Assembly (NCBI GenBank): GCA_014729595.1 | Contig: WJJU01000425.1 | Span: 1 to 7,004 of the forward strand | Direction: 5' to 3' | DNA length: 7,004 nucleotides | Source of the DNA: Chitinivibrionales bacterium | GTDB taxonomy: Bacteria; Fibrobacterota; Chitinivibrionia; Chitinivibrionales; WJMI01 | Shown: positions 5,369 through 7,004 of the stretch, in pieces | Position numbering within the stretch: position 1 is the first letter of the stretch | How the letters are laid out: the number at the start of each line of letters is the position of its first letter | Program-made: the position numbers and the translations under genes | The notes under the pieces: model-generated | Seen by the model: only the letters and a program-made list of their open reading frames with translations | What the model was told of the DNA's origin: nothing | Databases searched by the model: none

Positions 5369-6442
5369 TCATCGGTACACTTCGGGAGTCCCGTCGATAC
5401 GCAGCGCTCGACCGGCAAGTGCCAAAATTTCTTCTTTGGAACCGGCGTATCCCAGCAACGTGTGGCTTGCTGTGCTGGTGGAGGTGCTGCTGTCGAATAG
5501 CCCCCGGTTGAGCTGAAGCTCTATCTCGCCAAAAGGAATTTGATCGCCCCCGGAAAACCCGGGGCCGTTATTATACGATTGTATGGCTCCTTTGGGACCG
5601 CCGGGATTTGCACGCGCCACATCGACGCATTCCTCCTGGCTTTGCGGTATATCGTCGGTCATTTTAATGGTACATTGCCAATCATCGCCGTCCGGCGCCG
5701 GCGTCACATAGACCGCCTTAACCGGATTATCCCAAATGATGTCTTGAGGGCGGATAGCCAGCTTGTACACCGCCGCCCCGTCTATCCGAAATCTGGCATA
5801 CCCGTTAAGTACTTCGGCCCTGTCCCGCGGGATCGGCTCGAAATAACTTAGCATTTGAGCATCGGAGGTGACGGGGAAAAGCACCGTACCCGGACGTTCC
5901 GCTCCACAGGTATACACCTGGGCCAGGGACCATCCGGCCATTGTGAGGTTGGGGGTAGTAATCATGAGCCGTTCCTTGATTTCCACCCCGGCAAAAGCAA
6001 GTCTACTTTCAAACGGATCGTTCACCGGCGTGAATATCCTGCGCGCTTGACAATTGTCATAGGTTTCATTTCTAGCGCAGTTGAGGAGAGAAAAAATGTT
6101 TTCAAAAACAGTATCGCCAAGCTTTTGATATTCTCCGGGGTCGATCCCCGCGGGAACATGAAAGCCCTCGAAGTCCCTGGGATTTTCGTAGAAGAAATCT
6201 CGTTCCGGCGCGATCCATAGTCGTTCACCCCCGATCATCCACTGTTGCCCGCTCATCGCCTCTTCGATACCTTCATATACCCATAGAGCATTATGTCCTC
6301 TTCGTTTCGGGTATAGGCCGAGAAGACGGCCGCCATAGGCGGAAAACAGCAAGGCACCTGTTGCAGACTCTTGGATCACTATTTCGGATCGGCGCCCGAC
6401 TATCTCTTTGAGTTCATCGAATGAAAAAGTGCGGTATGTCAT
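5369..6442 (-). CDS. Uncharacterised protein, probably galactose-mutarotase-like fold (DUF6786-like)
   Basis: I cannot assign a function. The product has 357 residues, no signal peptide and no membrane segment, so it is probably cytosolic. Segments that look like the beta-sandwich mutarotase or sugar-binding superfamily are GGRLLGL (37-43), WMIGGERLWIAPERDFF (68-84), AIQSYN (286-291), FGEIELQ (304-310) and SHTLLGYAG (326-334). The pattern resembles DUF6786 proteins as I remember them; this assignment is from memory and uncertain. Polar and aromatic residues around 68-84 and His327 would be natural candidates for a sugar site, which is inference. A Ser/Thr run (STSTST, 319-324) sits just before the SHT motif. 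The ATG at 6442 is backed by AGGAG five bases upstream. The gene faces mtnA and follows the deacetylase gene in the same direction with a 177-base gap, so it probably has its own promoter. Confidence 0.85.
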   Translation of the reverse strand: MTYRTFSFDELKEIVGRRSEIVIQESATGALLFSAYGGRLLGLYPKRRGHNALWVYEGIEEAMSGQQWMIGGERLWIAPERDFFYENPRDFEGFHVPAGIDPGEYQKLGDTVFENIFSLLNCARNETYDNCQARRIFTPVNDPFESRLAFAGVEIKERLMITTPNLTMAGWSLAQVYTCGAERPGTVLFPVTSDAQMLSYFEPIPRDRAEVLNGYARFRIDGAAVYKLAIRPQDIIWDNPVKAVYVTPAPDGDDWQCTIKMTDDIPQSQEECVDVARANPGGPKGAIQSYNNGPGFSGGDQIPFGEIELQLNRGLFDSSTSTSTASHTLLGYAGSKEEILALAGRALRIDGTPEVYR

Positions 6443-6447
6443 CGAGA

Positions 6448-6452
6448 CTCCT
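6448..6452 (-). promoter_or_regulatory. Ribosome binding site of the mutarotase-like gene
   Basis: AGGAG on the minus strand lies five bases before the ATG at 6442, in the context AAGAGGAGT. It supports that start. Confidence 0.75.
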
Positions 6453-6486
6453 CTTCGAGAGAATCATCTCCTGTCATGGGAGCGTA

Positions 6487-6510
6487 CTTGGTTATCAGTT
6501 AAACACCAAG
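6487..6510. repeat. Inverted repeat upstream of the mutarotase-like gene
   Basis: CTTGGT (6487-6492) and ACCAAG (6505-6510) are perfect 6-base inverted arms 12 bases apart, beginning 45 bases upstream of the start codon. It may be an operator or an mRNA hairpin. The arm sequence differs from the palindrome near rpmE, although the gap length is the same. The remaining bases of this intergenic region show no clear promoter, terminator or RNA gene. Confidence 0.35.
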
Positions 6511-6580
6511 AAAATAATACTGACGGCGAGGCAAATGTGGTGCTTGTTGCATACTATGAATGTAGAAGACGCAAAAGTGG

Positions 6581-6634
6581 ATTTAAACGACCGATGATCA
6601 CTTGGATGGTGGCTTACATTTAAACACGACCGAT
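6581..6634. repeat. Imperfect direct repeat across the deacetylase stop codon
   Basis: ATTTAAACGACCGAT (6581-6595) recurs at 6618-6634 with two extra bases (AC) after ATTTAAAC. Start-to-start distance is 37 bases. The right copy includes the deacetylase stop codon. The flanks do not match, so it is a short duplicated element or a slippage product rather than a longer duplication. Confidence 0.45.
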
Positions 6635-7004
6635 TCGGTACTCTCTTCGAAAACACCAAAGAGGCGAGCCTTTGGCGAATCGGCACATAAGCATGGCGCG
6701 TGCTTGGGCATTCGAAGGGGCGGCGGTAGGCGTAAGCTTAGTTATAATATCCGCGGGCGTATCAAAAGAATACACACCAAACACGGGGATGATCGGGCTG
6801 GGAAACCGGGGGTGTCGTCGATAAGCCGTGGCTGTTTCGTAGCCGCATTCTCTGGCCGTTTCCCACACGGCCGTGTTCCAACCGCCGAATGGAAACGAGA
6901 TTGAAGTTACCGCCGATCCAATAATGTCCTCGAGCAACTTCCGGGACTCAAGCATCTCGGCGCGCCTTTTCCGAGGCGATAAAAAGGTGAGGTCCGGATG
7001 TGTC
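6620..7004 (-). CDS. Polysaccharide deacetylase (NodB-like), C-terminal part, cut by window edge
   Basis: NodB-type deacetylases remove N- or O-acetyl groups from peptidoglycan, chitin-like or exopolysaccharide chains, usually with a metal bound by Asp-His-His. The frame is open to the right edge, giving 127 visible residues. It begins THPDLTFLSPRKRRAEMLES, where the TH fits the second half of the HTxxH metal motif. It continues with SRKLLEDIIGSAVTSISFPF and then GGWN, the usual spacing to the conserved F-P-x-G loop, followed by ETARECGYETA, the typical helix. The catalytic Asp (TFDD-like motif) and the first His lie outside the window. The last 30 or so residues are rich in Arg and Cys (MLMCRFAKGSPLWCFRREYR) and look less conserved. 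The internal ATG at 6955 is not taken as the start, because family similarity continues upstream of it. The substrate cannot be told from this part. Confidence 0.85.
   Translation of the reverse strand, partial: THPDLTFLSPRKRRAEMLESRKLLEDIIGSAVTSISFPFGGWNTAVWETARECGYETATAYRRHPRFPSPIIPVFGVYSFDTPADIITKLTPTAAPSNAQARAMLMCRFAKGSPLWCFRREYRIGRV

Noticed and set aside
5540..6220. Plus-strand open frames of 103 and 121 residues opposite the mutarotase-like gene
   Set aside because: The minus-strand frame is longer, has a good ribosome binding site and shows family-like motifs; the opposite frames look like antisense shadows.
6620..6955. Treating the ATG at 6955 as the start of a small deacetylase-like protein
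   Set aside because: The frame stays open to the window edge, and the residues before it (THPDLTFLS) match the family, so this is the tail of a longer gene.
1..7004. CRISPR array, tRNA or rRNA gene, insertion sequence, phage or toxin-antitoxin module
   Set aside because: No regularly spaced repeats, cloverleaf or rRNA-like stretches, transposase or integrase motifs, or paired small genes were seen on either strand.

Overview
This is ordinary bacterial chromosome of about half G+C by eye. It carries housekeeping and accessory metabolic genes and no sign of phage, transposon, CRISPR or RNA genes. The host phylum cannot be fixed from this window. The order rpmE, DUF1385/YqhQ-type membrane protein, prfA is known from Firmicutes, Deltaproteobacteria and several deep-branching groups. 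The EF-G here is the divergent EF-G-2 type, and the mutarotase-like orphan is of a kind I associate with environmental, often uncultivated, bacteria. That placement is inference only.

Left part, minus strand (1-1680): a translation cluster read right to left as rpmE (ribosomal protein L31, GTG start), then a DUF1385 membrane protein, then prfA (release factor 1, running off the left edge). The DUF1385 stop and the prfA start share an ATGA, which suggests translational coupling. Between rpmE and the DUF1385 gene lies a convincing intrinsic terminator, and a second weaker terminator-like hairpin falls inside the first codons of the DUF1385 reading frame. The start of that gene is therefore doubtful, or its expression is attenuated.

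Centre (1681-2011): a 331-base divergent control region. It holds a good extended -10 promoter for rpmE, an 8+8 base palindrome over its -35 box, an AT-rich block with a possible forward promoter, and a structured leader (GC hairpin and a 9-base direct repeat) just before the EF-G ribosome binding site.

Right part, plus strand (2012-5252): an EF-G-2-like GTPase of 694 residues with altered G motifs (Phe in place of the switch II His, Gly in place of the NKxD Lys), then mtnA (methylthioribose-1-phosphate isomerase) with catalytic Cys160 and Asp240 intact. No other methionine salvage gene is in view.

Right end, minus strand (5369-7004): an uncharacterised 357-residue protein that looks like a galactose-mutarotase-like beta-sandwich protein, facing mtnA, and the C-terminal part of a polysaccharide deacetylase that runs off the right edge. 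Both are compatible with carbohydrate or cell-envelope metabolism.

I do not see a clearly new biological system. The points most worth a second look are the rpmE/DUF1385 junction, the EF-G-like GTPase motifs, and the palindrome and leader structures in the divergent region.
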